From NCBI RefSeq assembly GCF_000187745.1, contig NZ_GL732486.1:383270-420263 (forward strand): a stretch of 36,994 bases of DNA, written 5' to 3'. This DNA comes from Streptococcus sp. M334 (lineage in GTDB: Bacteria; Bacillota; Bacilli; Lactobacillales; Streptococcaceae). The notes below the pieces were generated by a model. It saw only the letters and a list, made by a program, of their open reading frames with translations. It was not told the origin of the DNA and ran no database searches. Below, piece after piece: positions 14,950 to 24,085 of the stretch. The first letter of the stretch is position 1. Each line of letters begins with the position of its first letter. The position numbers and the translations under genes were made by a program.

Positions 14950-14986
14950 AAAAAACAGCTGAACAATCTTGTTCAACTGTTTTTTT
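14950..14986. terminator. Bidirectional terminator between shp and backbone genes
   Basis: AAAAAACAG...CTGTTTTTT hairpin, stem of about 15 bp (on the minus strand with one G-U; on the plus strand one C-A mismatch), loop AATCTT, T-runs on both strands. It ends shp on one side and the minus-strand gene at 14985 on the other, and marks the right border of the island. Confidence 0.85.
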
Positions 14987-15272
14987 ACTCTCTTTTCCAA
15001 CTGATAATTTTTAAAATACCAAAGACAAGAAAGGCTAGATTAAAAGTTACATAAAATACTGTAAAACTGATCAGACCATTCTGGGATAAATCTTCCATAT
15101 AAAGGGTCGGTTCAGTAAAGAACAGATAAATTCCATAGCCCTCCACGAAAATAAGAAAACTAATAAAACCAATAAGGAAAAGTCCACTGGCAATAAGAAA
15201 GAGTCTCCATAAAAGAATGAGAATTCCTCCTACTGCTAAAAAAATTACTGGGATAAGGAGTAAATCATTCAT
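14985..15272 (-). CDS. Small membrane protein, Tn5252-type
   Basis: 95 residues from ATG 15272, which has AAAGGAG six bases upstream; an upstream ATG at 15293 lacks one. Three hydrophobic segments (about 3-20, 24-48 and 66-88), a short loop with acidic residues between the second and third, and a basic C-terminus (ISWKRE). No recognised family. It overlaps no known domain; by position it is a backbone gene that may belong to the transfer machinery. Its stop lies inside the bidirectional terminator. Confidence 0.75.
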   Translation of the reverse strand: MNDLLLIPVIFLAVGGILILLWRLFLIASGLFLIGFISFLIFVEGYGIYLFFTEPTLYMEDLSQNGLISFTVFYVTFNLAFLVFGILKIISWKRE

Positions 15273-15285
15273 GACTTTCTCCTTT

Positions 15286-15570
15286 CTAGTCAATCAATTG
15301 ACGATAATGGGTGGCAAGAGAGGAATCAAACTCTTCTAATTTTTGAACTAAGTCCAAATACTCCTCTTTTTCATATTCTTCAAAGTCCACACCTCGATGA
15401 TTTTGAAGAGCTATTTCCAATTGACTAGTGAGTTCTCGTTTAGAAAAACTGTAATCCCCAGTAACTTCCTCATAATGTTCCTTTAGCTCCTTGTAGGCTT
15501 GGTATTCTTCAGGCGTTTGAAATCCCTGTACCAAGGCCTCTTCTAATTGATAATAGGTATCTTCCATCAT
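15286..15570 (-). CDS. Small acidic hypothetical protein, Tn5252-type
   Basis: 94 residues, strongly acidic, helical, with many Glu, Tyr and Leu (YQAYKELKEHYEEVTGDY). No membrane segment, no known motif. GAGG lies upstream of two tandem ATGs, so the first or the second may be used. Sits between the giant helicase gene and the membrane-protein gene on the same strand, 13 bases before the latter. Function unknown. Confidence 0.75.
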   Translation of the reverse strand: MMEDTYYQLEEALVQGFQTPEEYQAYKELKEHYEEVTGDYSFSKRELTSQLEIALQNHRGVDFEEYEKEEYLDLVQKLEEFDSSLATHYRQLID

Positions 15571-15644
15571 AATCGTTACCTCGTTTCTTTCTATCTTTAT
15601 TTTACCGCGCTTTTCTTTTCTTGTCCGCTATTTGTATCTATTTT

Positions 15645-18600
15645 TTAATCTAATTCAAAAGAAAGTTGTTCTTGCCTTTCTTTTCCTTTTTCGTGGAATT
15701 GTCTTAAGGCCTGATCAATAATATCTAAATCCGTTTCTGTTTCAATCAATGGCGAGAGTACATCGTATTCGGCCTTTTTAGTTTGATAATCCTCTTCCTT
15801 TGGAAAATTTTTCTCAATTTCAACTTTAGCAGTAGTCAATTTATCCTGTAATTCATCCAATAAGTTCTGAGTTTTCACTTGGTCCTCCTTAATGTGATCA
15901 ATCGTATGCTGAAGCCTTTGAATGGTCCCCAAAGGAGAATACAAATCTAAACTGACAGAATATTGATTTTCTCCTACAATCTTAACAGAGAATGTTTCAG
16001 GAAGAGGTTGATTTATTGGAAGACTAAGCATTTTAATGTCAAATCCTCGATAGCTTGCTAGGGTTCGGAATTCTTTGCTGTCAGCTTGATTATGACGGAT
16101 AAGACGGTGTAGGGATTCCCCTGCTTCAGATCGTTGATCAAAAGCTTGCTTACCTACCGTCATAGAAAATGCCTGGTCTTTCGACATTTCAGACTGTTGA
16201 ATGTCTCCTTCATATTTGCTTAATCGTTTCTCAAGAATGGGCATATTTTCTTCACAGTAGGAGATTGTATGACGATAGTGATCCTTGCTGCGTTGAAAGG
16301 CGCGTCTTTGATTTTCTAATAGAGTTAGATCATTCTCTAGTTCCATCTTATATTTGAGATAAGGATTACCTGTTGCTAATGCCTTAAAGTCAGAAGCCGT
16401 CATAGTCTGTTCATCAATGTCTTCTGCAGCACGAATCGGCTCCTTAGAAGTCATAATCTGCTTAATATAACGGAGTTTGTTCTCCTGAGTTGCCCATAGA
16501 TAATTATCAAACGAACCTTTGGTAATATAGTGGTAAATATCTACTTCCTTGTTTTCATTTCCCTGTCGGATAATACGTCCATTGCGTTGCTGAATGTCAC
16601 TTGGTCTCCAAGGGACATCCAAATGATGAACTGCTTTCATCTTGCTCTGAACATTTAAACCTGTTCCTCCTTTTTCAGTTGATGCAAGTAAGATACGCAC
16701 CTCTCCTGCATTGACCTTTCGAGACAAACTATTCTTCTTTTCATCACTATTGGCATCATGTACAAAGGCAATTTCCTTACTAGGGATTCCTCTATCAACT
16801 AATAAAGCCTTTATTTCAGAATAAACATCAAAGCCATTATCCTTTTTCTTAGGTGTGCCAATATCTGAAAAAATCATCTGAGTAGCCTTATTTCCCATTC
16901 CCTCACGATAAATTCTTTCAACATTATCCACTACCTGAAGCAGTTTATGATTGTCTGCTAGACTATAACTAGAGTCCAATAAACGCATATCAATTGCTAG
17001 TTTCCGTGCCTCACCCGTAATCTTTAACATGTTATCCTGGCTCGGATCAACTGTTCCACATTTGACCGCATCTGACCTCATAACCAATTCTTCTAGATAG
17101 AGTTTCTGGTTTTCAGTTAACTCACTCTCAATAGGGATAAGATGAGCTTCTGGAACAGGTAAATCCAACATATCTTGTGTTTGAATGTCAGCTGTTTCTT
17201 TATAGATTTTCATCAACTCAGGTAGATTGACAAACTTTTTAAATCGTTTCTTAGGTTGGTACTTATCCCCTGTAGGAGCTAATTCCATAGAGTTTTGAAT
17301 TTCTCCAAAAGCACCTACCCAAGAGTCAAAATAATCAACTTGATAGCGTTTTAAGATATCCGGTTGAATGTAGTTCATCATAGTATACAACTCACTAATA
17401 GAATTGGAAACAGGTGTTCCTGTCGCAAAAACAATATTCTTAAAATCATGTTCTTCCTGAATCTGTCGAACCTTCATTTCCATATCCACGTTCTTCTTAG
17501 AGGTTGTATTGGTAATCCCTGCTACATTTCCAAGTCCAGTAATTGGACGAATATTTTTAAAGTGATGTGCTTCATCCACAAAGAGAAAATCAATTCCTAA
17601 GTTCTCAAAATCAATAAAACTATCACGATTAAAGCGTTGGAGTTCTTCCAATTGTTTCTCTAGACCACTTATTGATTGCTCTGCTTCTTTAACGGTATAC
17701 TTATTTTCAGAATGTGTTTTAATCTCTCGTAGTTCATTAAGTTTATCCTCTATATAATTCATCTGTCTTTCCTTACTGACAGGGATTTTTTCAAATTGAG
17801 AATCCCCAATAACAATGGCATCGTAATCTCCTGTAATAATACGTGACACAAATTGTTTTCTTCTCGCCTTCACAAAATCTTTCTTAGTGGTCACAAAGAC
17901 TTTTTTGGTAGGGAAAAATTTCATGATTTCTTGGCCAAATTGAGCGGACAAACTAGAAGGTACTACATACAAGGGCTTATGAACCATCCCCAACTCCTTT
18001 AATTTAAACCCAGCACCAAGCATGGTCAAGGTCTTTCCTGAACCTACCTCATGAGCTAACAAGGCTCTTTTTTCTTCTACGATTCTTTGAATGGCATTCT
18101 CTTGGTGAGGACGAAAACTGATGTTTTGTGCCAAGCCATCAATAACTAGATGGCTACCGTCATACTCTCGACTAACCGTTCGATTATAAAGACGATTATA
18201 GCTTTCCTCAATGACTTGTTGGACTTCTGGATACCGTGAGACAAAGTCTTGAAAGAGCTCTTGTAAATGCTGCTCTTTTGCTCTTAGAACAGAGGTTTTT
18301 TCCAAATCTGTTATGGTCTTTTTCTTTTCTCCTTCCGTAACAGTCATAGTAATCGTCGGTTGGTTTGAATTTAGTAAATTCTCAAAAATCTTTCTTCCTG
18401 TATCATAACGTGACCCATTAACTCCAAGACTACTATCTTTAGCACTTGGATAGCGATAAGCAAATGATGTCCTTAAATGAACCTGGCCATCGACAGGATT
18501 CACTTCAATGACTTGTTCAACATCAGGCGAAGACAATTCAAATTCACGATTAGTAAAACATTCAAAAGCAAACTTACCATAAACGGATTGAGGAATCCAA

Positions 18601-21600
18601 CGTGACCCTATTTTAAACTCAATATCTGCCAGATGAATCCGTGGAGGACGAACAGATTCTAACAAATCTAAAGCATGAGACCAGTCACATTCTTGATTGT
18701 TTTCCTCCACTAATAGTTGAACTACTTCTATCTTGTTGAGAATATCTCCTGACAAAAACTGGTTCTTAGAAAGATATTTTTTTTCCCCTCTTAAATAGCT
18801 TTCTGGATCCATTAAAACCTGGTCACCTAACTCATCTAAAATAGCAGCTTGGCTATGCTCAGGGTAAATTGATACCATATAGTCTAAATCAACCCCTCTA
18901 CCATCCGATAAACTAGAGTTTAAGGCATCTAAAGCAGTTGATACTCTTGTAATCACTCTCTCCGGCCTAACCAATGCTTTCTCAAAGGCTAAAGATTTTT
19001 TATATTTTACTTTCTGATCTTTAGAATCAATGTATTCATCTTCTAAACTAGCTAGTAAGGAATACTTATCGTCACTATCAAATAAGTTCCGATTGACTGA
19101 GGCATTCAAGTAGCCAAATTGACTTACAAAGCGGTCATAGTCATGATTGAGTTTACTAAGTAATACCTGAAAATCTGTCCGACTATAATCTTGATGACGT
19201 TGAATTTCAATTAAGGCTTGATAGGTCTCTCTCAAATCAACCATGCCCTTAATACGACTAATATCCTTATTCGATAAGGGACTTTCATAAAAGACAGTTT
19301 TTTTGAACAGTCCCTTATATTTCCCTCTTTTACTCGCTTCTTCTGACTTGTAAACATCTAGTGCTTCCTCATCTGTCAAATGAAGTTGCACGAATCGGTC
19401 TATTTTATGTTCAGACAAAGAACTGTCCCAAGCTTTAAAATCTCCCTTCTCATCTACATAATAACTAATTTCATCTACTTTTGAACTTTTCCGAATGCCA
19501 TGCGTATCTCGGTAATAAATTTGCTTTCCCTCATATCCAAAAGAATAGAGCGCTAAGTCCTCACGTATACGACTTGGAATAGAATTATCCACTTCTTCTT
19601 GGATAAAAACAGGTGCTTTCAAAGAGTTGTCAATTGGTCTAGGTGCTTCCACATTCTCGAATGCTTTCATTATGTCAGTAGCTAATGTTTCTGATACCCT
19701 CTTAACATTGAGAGTTCCTCCATTAAAATTACGTACCTCATATTGACCCAAAACTTGTGTATTGTATTTCCCATCAAAATAAGGATTGATCCAGACACGC
19801 TTATCCTCCTCAAAGGGAATAGAGCCACTAAAGACAAGTTCCTCCTCATTAAGATTCTTTGCTTGATCCTTTTGAAAGAAGAGGAGATCTGTGGTCACTC
19901 GAGTACCTGCAATCTTTTTAAAAGCCGTATCCGGCAAACGAACACCCCCTAAAAAATGAGTGTTGGTTTTAATCTCTTGTAAGACATTATCTGTCCGCTT
20001 ATCCATTGTCCCGATAGAAGAGATAATCGAAACTTGTCCTCCGTCTCTTACTAAATCAAGTGAGTGTTTGACAAAGTAGTCGTGAATCATATAAGGTTTA
20101 TCATAGTTTTTATCAGCAATCCGAAAATTTCCAAATGGAACATTCGTTAAGACTAAATCAAAACTATTATTTTGATAGGGAACTTCTTCAAATCCTCGCA
20201 CTTCAATATGGGTATTGGGGTGGAGTTGTTTTGCGATTGCGCCTGTCACGCTGTCTAATTCAACTCCATAGAGTTCTGACCTCTCTCGTATACTTCTAGG
20301 CATAGCCGCAAAGAAGTTCCCAGTCCCCATAGAAGGATCTAAAATCCTTCCTCCTTCAAAACCATCATCCAGTAATTTTTGCCAAATCTGGCGAATAATC
20401 ATTGGGTCTGTATAATAGGCTGTAAGAGAACTTTGTTTCATGGTGGAGTATTCTGATTTACTTACTAAGCTCCTAAGAGTTAAACGTTCTGATTCGTACT
20501 TTGGATTGAGTTCATCAAAAAATTCATTGGCAAGGCCACCCCATCCGACATACTTGGCTAGTAGTTCTTGTTCTTCTGGATTCGCTTGTCGTCCCTCTTT
20601 TTCTAATCTTTTAACAAGTTTAATTGCGGCGATATTCGTTTCAATCTTTTCTCGATTTGTCTTAGGATAAAAGTCCTCTAAGTCATCTGGAAAAACAAAA
20701 TCTTGAACAGTAACATCCGTCTCTTCTATACCTGAAATTAAAGGTTTTGTTTCCTTATCCTTTTCCTTTTCATTATCTTCTTCCAGGTAGGAAAACAAAT
20801 CTATTTCCTGACTTTCACTTGATGGATCAATCTCAATCTCTGAATCATCTTTTTCAAGTTCTACATGAGACAATACTTGTTCAATCTCTTCTAAACTGTT
20901 CAAGTATAAGATAGGATTCTCTTCAAATAACTGGTTGGAATCACTGAATAGTTCTAGGCGAACCAAGTCATTTAACTGAGCATTTTCAATCGAAACCAAC
21001 TGAAATACTTGTCCTTTATAACTTACTTGTGAACCGATTGGATATTCCCTCAAAGCTTCTTCTACAATTTTATCGACATTAGAAAAAGAGTTCGTTTCTT
21101 CCGTTTCCTGTTCAATATCACTTGAAGGAGATAAAGATTCCTCTACTTGATTAGACTTTTCTCTTATAGCTTTCACTTCATCAAAATGAGTAATAATCTT
21201 CAGCTTTTGTGTCAGTGGGAGTTGTGTGTAGTTTTCTTCATGATGGACAAGATCCGTAACGGTATCTAAAGTAGCCATCAATTCTGAACCCAAATAGGCT
21301 AGAACATCTCCCTCTTTTTCTTCAAAATGAATCTCAAGAACTTCTTTTTTAAGCTCTTTTGAGTCAACCATTAGAAGAAATTCCTCTATATCTCTACTAA
21401 TACGGTCAGATAGATTATTCGCAACTCGATAGACATTGACTAAATTGACATCCTTATTCTGATGACATACAAGCTCACTTAATGGTTCTAACTTCTTTTT
21501 TTCAGATTGGATGTAAAATCGAGTGGAAAGGTTATAGATTGCGACTTCTAGCACCAAGTTTTTCTCAAAATTACTTAATTGAGATAATTTATCTAGACCC

Positions 21601-21863
21601 GCTTGTCCAAAAGTTCTTGTGTAACTTTCTAAATCTTGGTCATTATTTTCAGAACTAGCCTCTAAGAAAGAAACAATATCTTGATAAAAAGAATAGACGT
21701 GAGGAATCTCTTCTATCTTGCCCTCTTCAGCCAAAAAACTCTCTACCAAGTCCTGCCATTTCTCATCAAAATGTTGCGCTTGATAACGAAGAAATAGGTC
21801 CATTTTCTCCCTATCTTTTGGAATTGTTCCACGAAACATAGCCAATAATTGCACTACTTCCAT
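15645..21863 (-). CDS. Giant DNA methylase-SNF2 helicase fusion of the Tn5252 type
   Basis: About 2,072 residues from ATG 21863, chosen for AAAGGAG seven bases upstream. N-terminal region of about 400 residues without clear motifs, acidic. Methylase domain at about 480-620: SAM-binding LDPSMGTGNFF (near 506) and LTNVPFGNF, a variant of the N-P-P-F/Y active site with Val in place of the first Pro. SNF2 helicase: HEVGSGKT (near 1270), VDEAHHFKN (near 1430), GTPVSNS, then the C-terminal lobe with KGGTGLNVQ and QQRNGRIIRQGN (near 1760). Coiled coil near the end. Such proteins are a hallmark of Tn5252-family elements; proposed roles are DNA processing during transfer or protection of element DNA. 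No frame breaks seen. Confidence 0.9.
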   Translation of the reverse strand: MEVVQLLAMFRGTIPKDREKMDLFLRYQAQHFDEKWQDLVESFLAEEGKIEEIPHVYSFYQDIVSFLEASSENNDQDLESYTRTFGQAGLDKLSQLSNFEKNLVLEVAIYNLSTRFYIQSEKKKLEPLSELVCHQNKDVNLVNVYRVANNLSDRISRDIEEFLLMVDSKELKKEVLEIHFEEKEGDVLAYLGSELMATLDTVTDLVHHEENYTQLPLTQKLKIITHFDEVKAIREKSNQVEESLSPSSDIEQETEETNSFSNVDKIVEEALREYPIGSQVSYKGQVFQLVSIENAQLNDLVRLELFSDSNQLFEENPILYLNSLEEIEQVLSHVELEKDDSEIEIDPSSESQEIDLFSYLEEDNEKEKDKETKPLISGIEETDVTVQDFVFPDDLEDFYPKTNREKIETNIAAIKLVKRLEKEGRQANPEEQELLAKYVGWGGLANEFFDELNPKYESERLTLRSLVSKSEYSTMKQSSLTAYYTDPMIIRQIWQKLLDDGFEGGRILDPSMGTGNFFAAMPRSIRERSELYGVELDSVTGAIAKQLHPNTHIEVRGFEEVPYQNNSFDLVLTNVPFGNFRIADKNYDKPYMIHDYFVKHSLDLVRDGGQVSIISSIGTMDKRTDNVLQEIKTNTHFLGGVRLPDTAFKKIAGTRVTTDLLFFQKDQAKNLNEEELVFSGSIPFEEDKRVWINPYFDGKYNTQVLGQYEVRNFNGGTLNVKRVSETLATDIMKAFENVEAPRPIDNSLKAPVFIQEEVDNSIPSRIREDLALYSFGYEGKQIYYRDTHGIRKSSKVDEISYYVDEKGDFKAWDSSLSEHKIDRFVQLHLTDEEALDVYKSEEASKRGKYKGLFKKTVFYESPLSNKDISRIKGMVDLRETYQALIEIQRHQDYSRTDFQVLLSKLNHDYDRFVSQFGYLNASVNRNLFDSDDKYSLLASLEDEYIDSKDQKVKYKKSLAFEKALVRPERVITRVSTALDALNSSLSDGRGVDLDYMVSIYPEHSQAAILDELGDQVLMDPESYLRGEKKYLSKNQFLSGDILNKIEVVQLLVEENNQECDWSHALDLLESVRPPRIHLADIEFKIGSRWIPQSVYGKFAFECFTNREFELSSPDVEQVIEVNPVDGQVHLRTSFAYRYPSAKDSSLGVNGSRYDTGRKIFENLLNSNQPTITMTVTEGEKKKTITDLEKTSVLRAKEQHLQELFQDFVSRYPEVQQVIEESYNRLYNRTVSREYDGSHLVIDGLAQNISFRPHQENAIQRIVEEKRALLAHEVGSGKTLTMLGAGFKLKELGMVHKPLYVVPSSLSAQFGQEIMKFFPTKKVFVTTKKDFVKARRKQFVSRIITGDYDAIVIGDSQFEKIPVSKERQMNYIEDKLNELREIKTHSENKYTVKEAEQSISGLEKQLEELQRFNRDSFIDFENLGIDFLFVDEAHHFKNIRPITGLGNVAGITNTTSKKNVDMEMKVRQIQEEHDFKNIVFATGTPVSNSISELYTMMNYIQPDILKRYQVDYFDSWVGAFGEIQNSMELAPTGDKYQPKKRFKKFVNLPELMKIYKETADIQTQDMLDLPVPEAHLIPIESELTENQKLYLEELVMRSDAVKCGTVDPSQDNMLKITGEARKLAIDMRLLDSSYSLADNHKLLQVVDNVERIYREGMGNKATQMIFSDIGTPKKKDNGFDVYSEIKALLVDRGIPSKEIAFVHDANSDEKKNSLSRKVNAGEVRILLASTEKGGTGLNVQSKMKAVHHLDVPWRPSDIQQRNGRIIRQGNENKEVDIYHYITKGSFDNYLWATQENKLRYIKQIMTSKEPIRAAEDIDEQTMTASDFKALATGNPYLKYKMELENDLTLLENQRRAFQRSKDHYRHTISYCEENMPILEKRLSKYEGDIQQSEMSKDQAFSMTVGKQAFDQRSEAGESLHRLIRHNQADSKEFRTLASYRGFDIKMLSLPINQPLPETFSVKIVGENQYSVSLDLYSPLGTIQRLQHTIDHIKEDQVKTQNLLDELQDKLTTAKVEIEKNFPKEEDYQTKKAEYDVLSPLIETETDLDIIDQALRQFHEKGKERQEQLSFELD

Positions 21864-21910
21864 ACTCGCTCCTTTCATCTATACTAAAATAGGAGAATCA
21901 CATGATTCCC

Positions 21911-22321
21911 CTACAACTCTATCTCCATTTCCACCTCTTGAGGACTGGTTTCTAAATTACTAGACAAAAGAGAAACAGCATCTGTTCTCATGTAGTAAGT
22001 ATATAAGTCTTCTAGGTCTTGTTGGTTTTCAATCCCTGTTTCAATACTAATCAGAGCCTGTATAAATTCCTTGTAGTGACTCTCCATCATATCTGAAATC
22101 TTTTGTTTCATTTCCATAAATACTGATGACGATTCAGTTATACTTGTTTGGTCTATGTCTTGTAAATCCTTTTCTAAGGGATTGGTTCCTTCTTCTATTT
22201 CCACTAAATCTGAACGTCCATCACCATCAGAATCTGCGCTAAGAGGATTGGTTCCTAGCGCCAATTCTTGAGCATCAGTTAATCCATCTTGATCCGAATC
22301 ACGTTGATAAATGGCTTCCAT
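21911..22321 (-). CDS. Protein with calcium-binding DxDxDG repeats, Tn5252-type
   Basis: 136 residues. The first 45 hold two thrombospondin type 3-like repeats: DSDQDGLTDAQE and DSDGDGRSDLVE, each followed by GTNPL. These loops bind calcium in known proteins. The rest is helical and acidic with no membrane segment. No signal peptide, so its place in the cell is unclear; such repeats usually work outside the cell. GAAGGAAG precedes the ATG. It is 32 bases or so upstream of the giant helicase gene's ribosome binding region on the same strand, so probably cotranscribed. Confidence 0.75.
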   Translation of the reverse strand: MEAIYQRDSDQDGLTDAQELALGTNPLSADSDGDGRSDLVEIEEGTNPLEKDLQDIDQTSITESSSVFMEMKQKISDMMESHYKEFIQALISIETGIENQQDLEDLYTYYMRTDAVSLLSSNLETSPQEVEMEIEL

Positions 22322-22395
22322 ATACTTCCTTCTTTCCTAGTTAATCTTTTTTCACTCCAATCCTACCAAATATTCCTTGAAATAAGTATCACAAC

Positions 22396-22426
22396 AAAAA
22401 AGAGAACGAGTCAAAACTACGTTCTC
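22396..22426 (-). terminator. Terminator after the FtsX-type ABC operon
   Basis: Minus-strand GAGAACG...CGTTCTC stem (7 bp) with an 11-base loop, followed by six T. It stands between the ABC permease gene and the calcium-repeat gene. Confidence 0.65.
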
Positions 22427-22695
22427 CTGAAAATGATAAAACATTACTATTAAAATAGATTACATGTAAAACTCTAATCAGGCAGAGCCTGCTAACTCAT
22501 GACAGAAAAAGATGTTTAGCCTATAATGAAGGTGAACAATACCAATCCGTGATCTTTAATAGGGTTTTTCCTAGCCTGTATGTAAAACTGCATGAACAAG
22601 AGTCATGAGATAACTCGAATATGCCTTGAGCATGAAAATATCTTACTAGTAGCCCCTTGTTCTATTGTTCAAATAGTTAACAGGAGGTTTTTATA
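22427..22695. other. Unassigned region upstream of a 25-residue ORF
   Basis: About 270 bases with no gene on either strand that I can support. Several short inverted repeats occur (AGGCAGAGCCT near 22481; CATGA copies near 22497, 22592 and 22608). Composition is more even than the surrounding AT-rich spacers, suggesting a structured leader or the remnant of another module. Confidence 0.45.
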
Positions 22696-22773
22696 ATGGA
22701 AGTCATGATTGAAACGTGTCTGTATTCTTTTGAATCAGTAACTATTCCAATTTATCTATCTCGAAATATATAA
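22696..22773 (+). CDS. 25-residue small ORF with a strong ribosome binding site
   Basis: Plus-strand ORF beginning MEVMIETCLYSF and ending IYLSRNI, with AGGAGG eight bases before the ATG. No recognised family; one Cys. It overlaps the 3' end of the antisense ABC permease gene by 22 bases. It could be a true small peptide of the ABC cassette, a leader peptide, or the 5' stump of a gene cut off when the ABC genes were inserted. The strong site is the only support for translation. Confidence 0.4.
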   Translation: MEVMIETCLYSFESVTIPIYLSRNI

Positions 22774-24068
22774 AATTCCTTTGTAATACTATAAAAAATA
22801 ACTAACAAAGAAATAACTATAAGACTCGGTTGCCAAAAACCCGATATATCTACTACACTTTGGCCTAAAAGTTGGCCAATAAAGCTAACTAAAATTAAAA
22901 TAATTAAATTGAAAATTACTGATACTAATAAAATTAACACCGAATGTATTATTGCCTCGCCTATACGTATTTTAAAAAGTTGTGATCTTGACACTCCCAG
23001 TGTCTTTAACTGTTTAATGTCTTCAATATCTTTATTAGAAGATAAAATTGTAAGAGAAATAGAACTAGTAATAATCAGAATAATTGGAGCAGACAGATAA
23101 GCAATAAAGGAAGCTCTTGCTTCGAGTACACCGTTTGCTTTATTCATGAATGAATACATATTTTGGGTGTAAAGAATAAACCCAGAAATGAGAGTTACTC
23201 CCATGCTCATTGAAGTTTGTATACTTTTTAAATAACTAGGATTGGATAGTAGATTCCAAAAGCCTGTATTGATTACATAATTTTCAGTTGGAAATATCCT
23301 CATTAAAAATTTTATTAGAAACACTTGAATTGATGGAGATAGTGATTGAATAATAAGGATGTGAATAATTAATAAAAATAATATTATGCTTGACTGTGTT
23401 GAAATTATTTCTTTATTTCTGCTAAAACTTGCTGAAACAATCAAACCTATACATAGTAACCATAGGATTAAACGAACAGAGATGTTAACAAAACCAGTTA
23501 CTGTAACTTTTCTTTTTTTCTTTTTTGGTTTTAATATTGATGATATTTTAAGTATACGGCTTGAATAAAAGTAAGCCCCTATCCCGACAATTGTTGGGAC
23601 TATGAAAACACTCAATAAAATTGATTGAATGTTGGCTGTAATAACTAAATCAGGTAACTCATCTCTTCCTAATAAATTTTGTAAAAATTTGTAGTAACTA
23701 TCTGTCACAAAAAATGAAAGTATTGTACCAATACTACTAACAATCACTGCCATTAAATAAAACTGTCCAAATACTAGTAAAGATAGTTGAGTTCTGCTTG
23801 CGCCTAGGGTAGCCCATAATTGGTAATCCTTTTTAAAGATATCTATTAGCAGCCTTATATTATTTGAAATAAGGAAAAATAAAGTAGTCCCTCCAAAAAT
23901 TATTAGCATTTGAAAAAGTTGTGAAGCGTTAATATTAGCAGTATTTATTGAACTAGCAATACCAAATAAAGATGTTCCAACAATCAGGCTAGATACAAAT
24001 AGTAATGGTATTGTTCCTAACCATTGTCTTTTTGAGTACTGAAATTGGTAAATGATTAATTTTAGCAT
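22752..24068 (-). CDS. FtsX-type permease of a peptide ABC transporter
   Basis: 438 residues with about eight to ten membrane segments, two copies of the FtsX-like four-helix unit: N-terminal about 15-165 with DYQLWATLGASRTQL in a cytoplasmic loop, C-terminal about 285-430 with DIEDIKQLKTLGVSRSQL at the equivalent place. These L-G-xSR-xQL loops contact the ATPase in MacB/FtsX-type transporters. There is a basic patch (KPKKKKRK) in the middle loop. Such pairs usually expel antimicrobial peptides or give immunity to them. It follows the ATPase gene by 17 bases with a good GGAGG. The substrate is unknown. Confidence 0.8.
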   Translation of the reverse strand: MLKLIIYQFQYSKRQWLGTIPLLFVSSLIVGTSLFGIASSINTANINASQLFQMLIIFGGTTLFFLISNNIRLLIDIFKKDYQLWATLGASRTQLSLLVFGQFYLMAVIVSSIGTILSFFVTDSYYKFLQNLLGRDELPDLVITANIQSILLSVFIVPTIVGIGAYFYSSRILKISSILKPKKKKRKVTVTGFVNISVRLILWLLCIGLIVSASFSRNKEIISTQSSIILFLLIIHILIIQSLSPSIQVFLIKFLMRIFPTENYVINTGFWNLLSNPSYLKSIQTSMSMGVTLISGFILYTQNMYSFMNKANGVLEARASFIAYLSAPIILIITSSISLTILSSNKDIEDIKQLKTLGVSRSQLFKIRIGEAIIHSVLILLVSVIFNLIILILVSFIGQLLGQSVVDISGFWQPSLIVISLLVIFYSITKEFYIFRDR

Positions 24069-24085
24069 AATAAAACCTCCTCAAA

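Noticed and set aside
14950..14986. Possible tRNA or small RNA after shp
   Set aside because: A simple hairpin with T-runs on both strands, no cloverleaf; a bidirectional terminator explains it.
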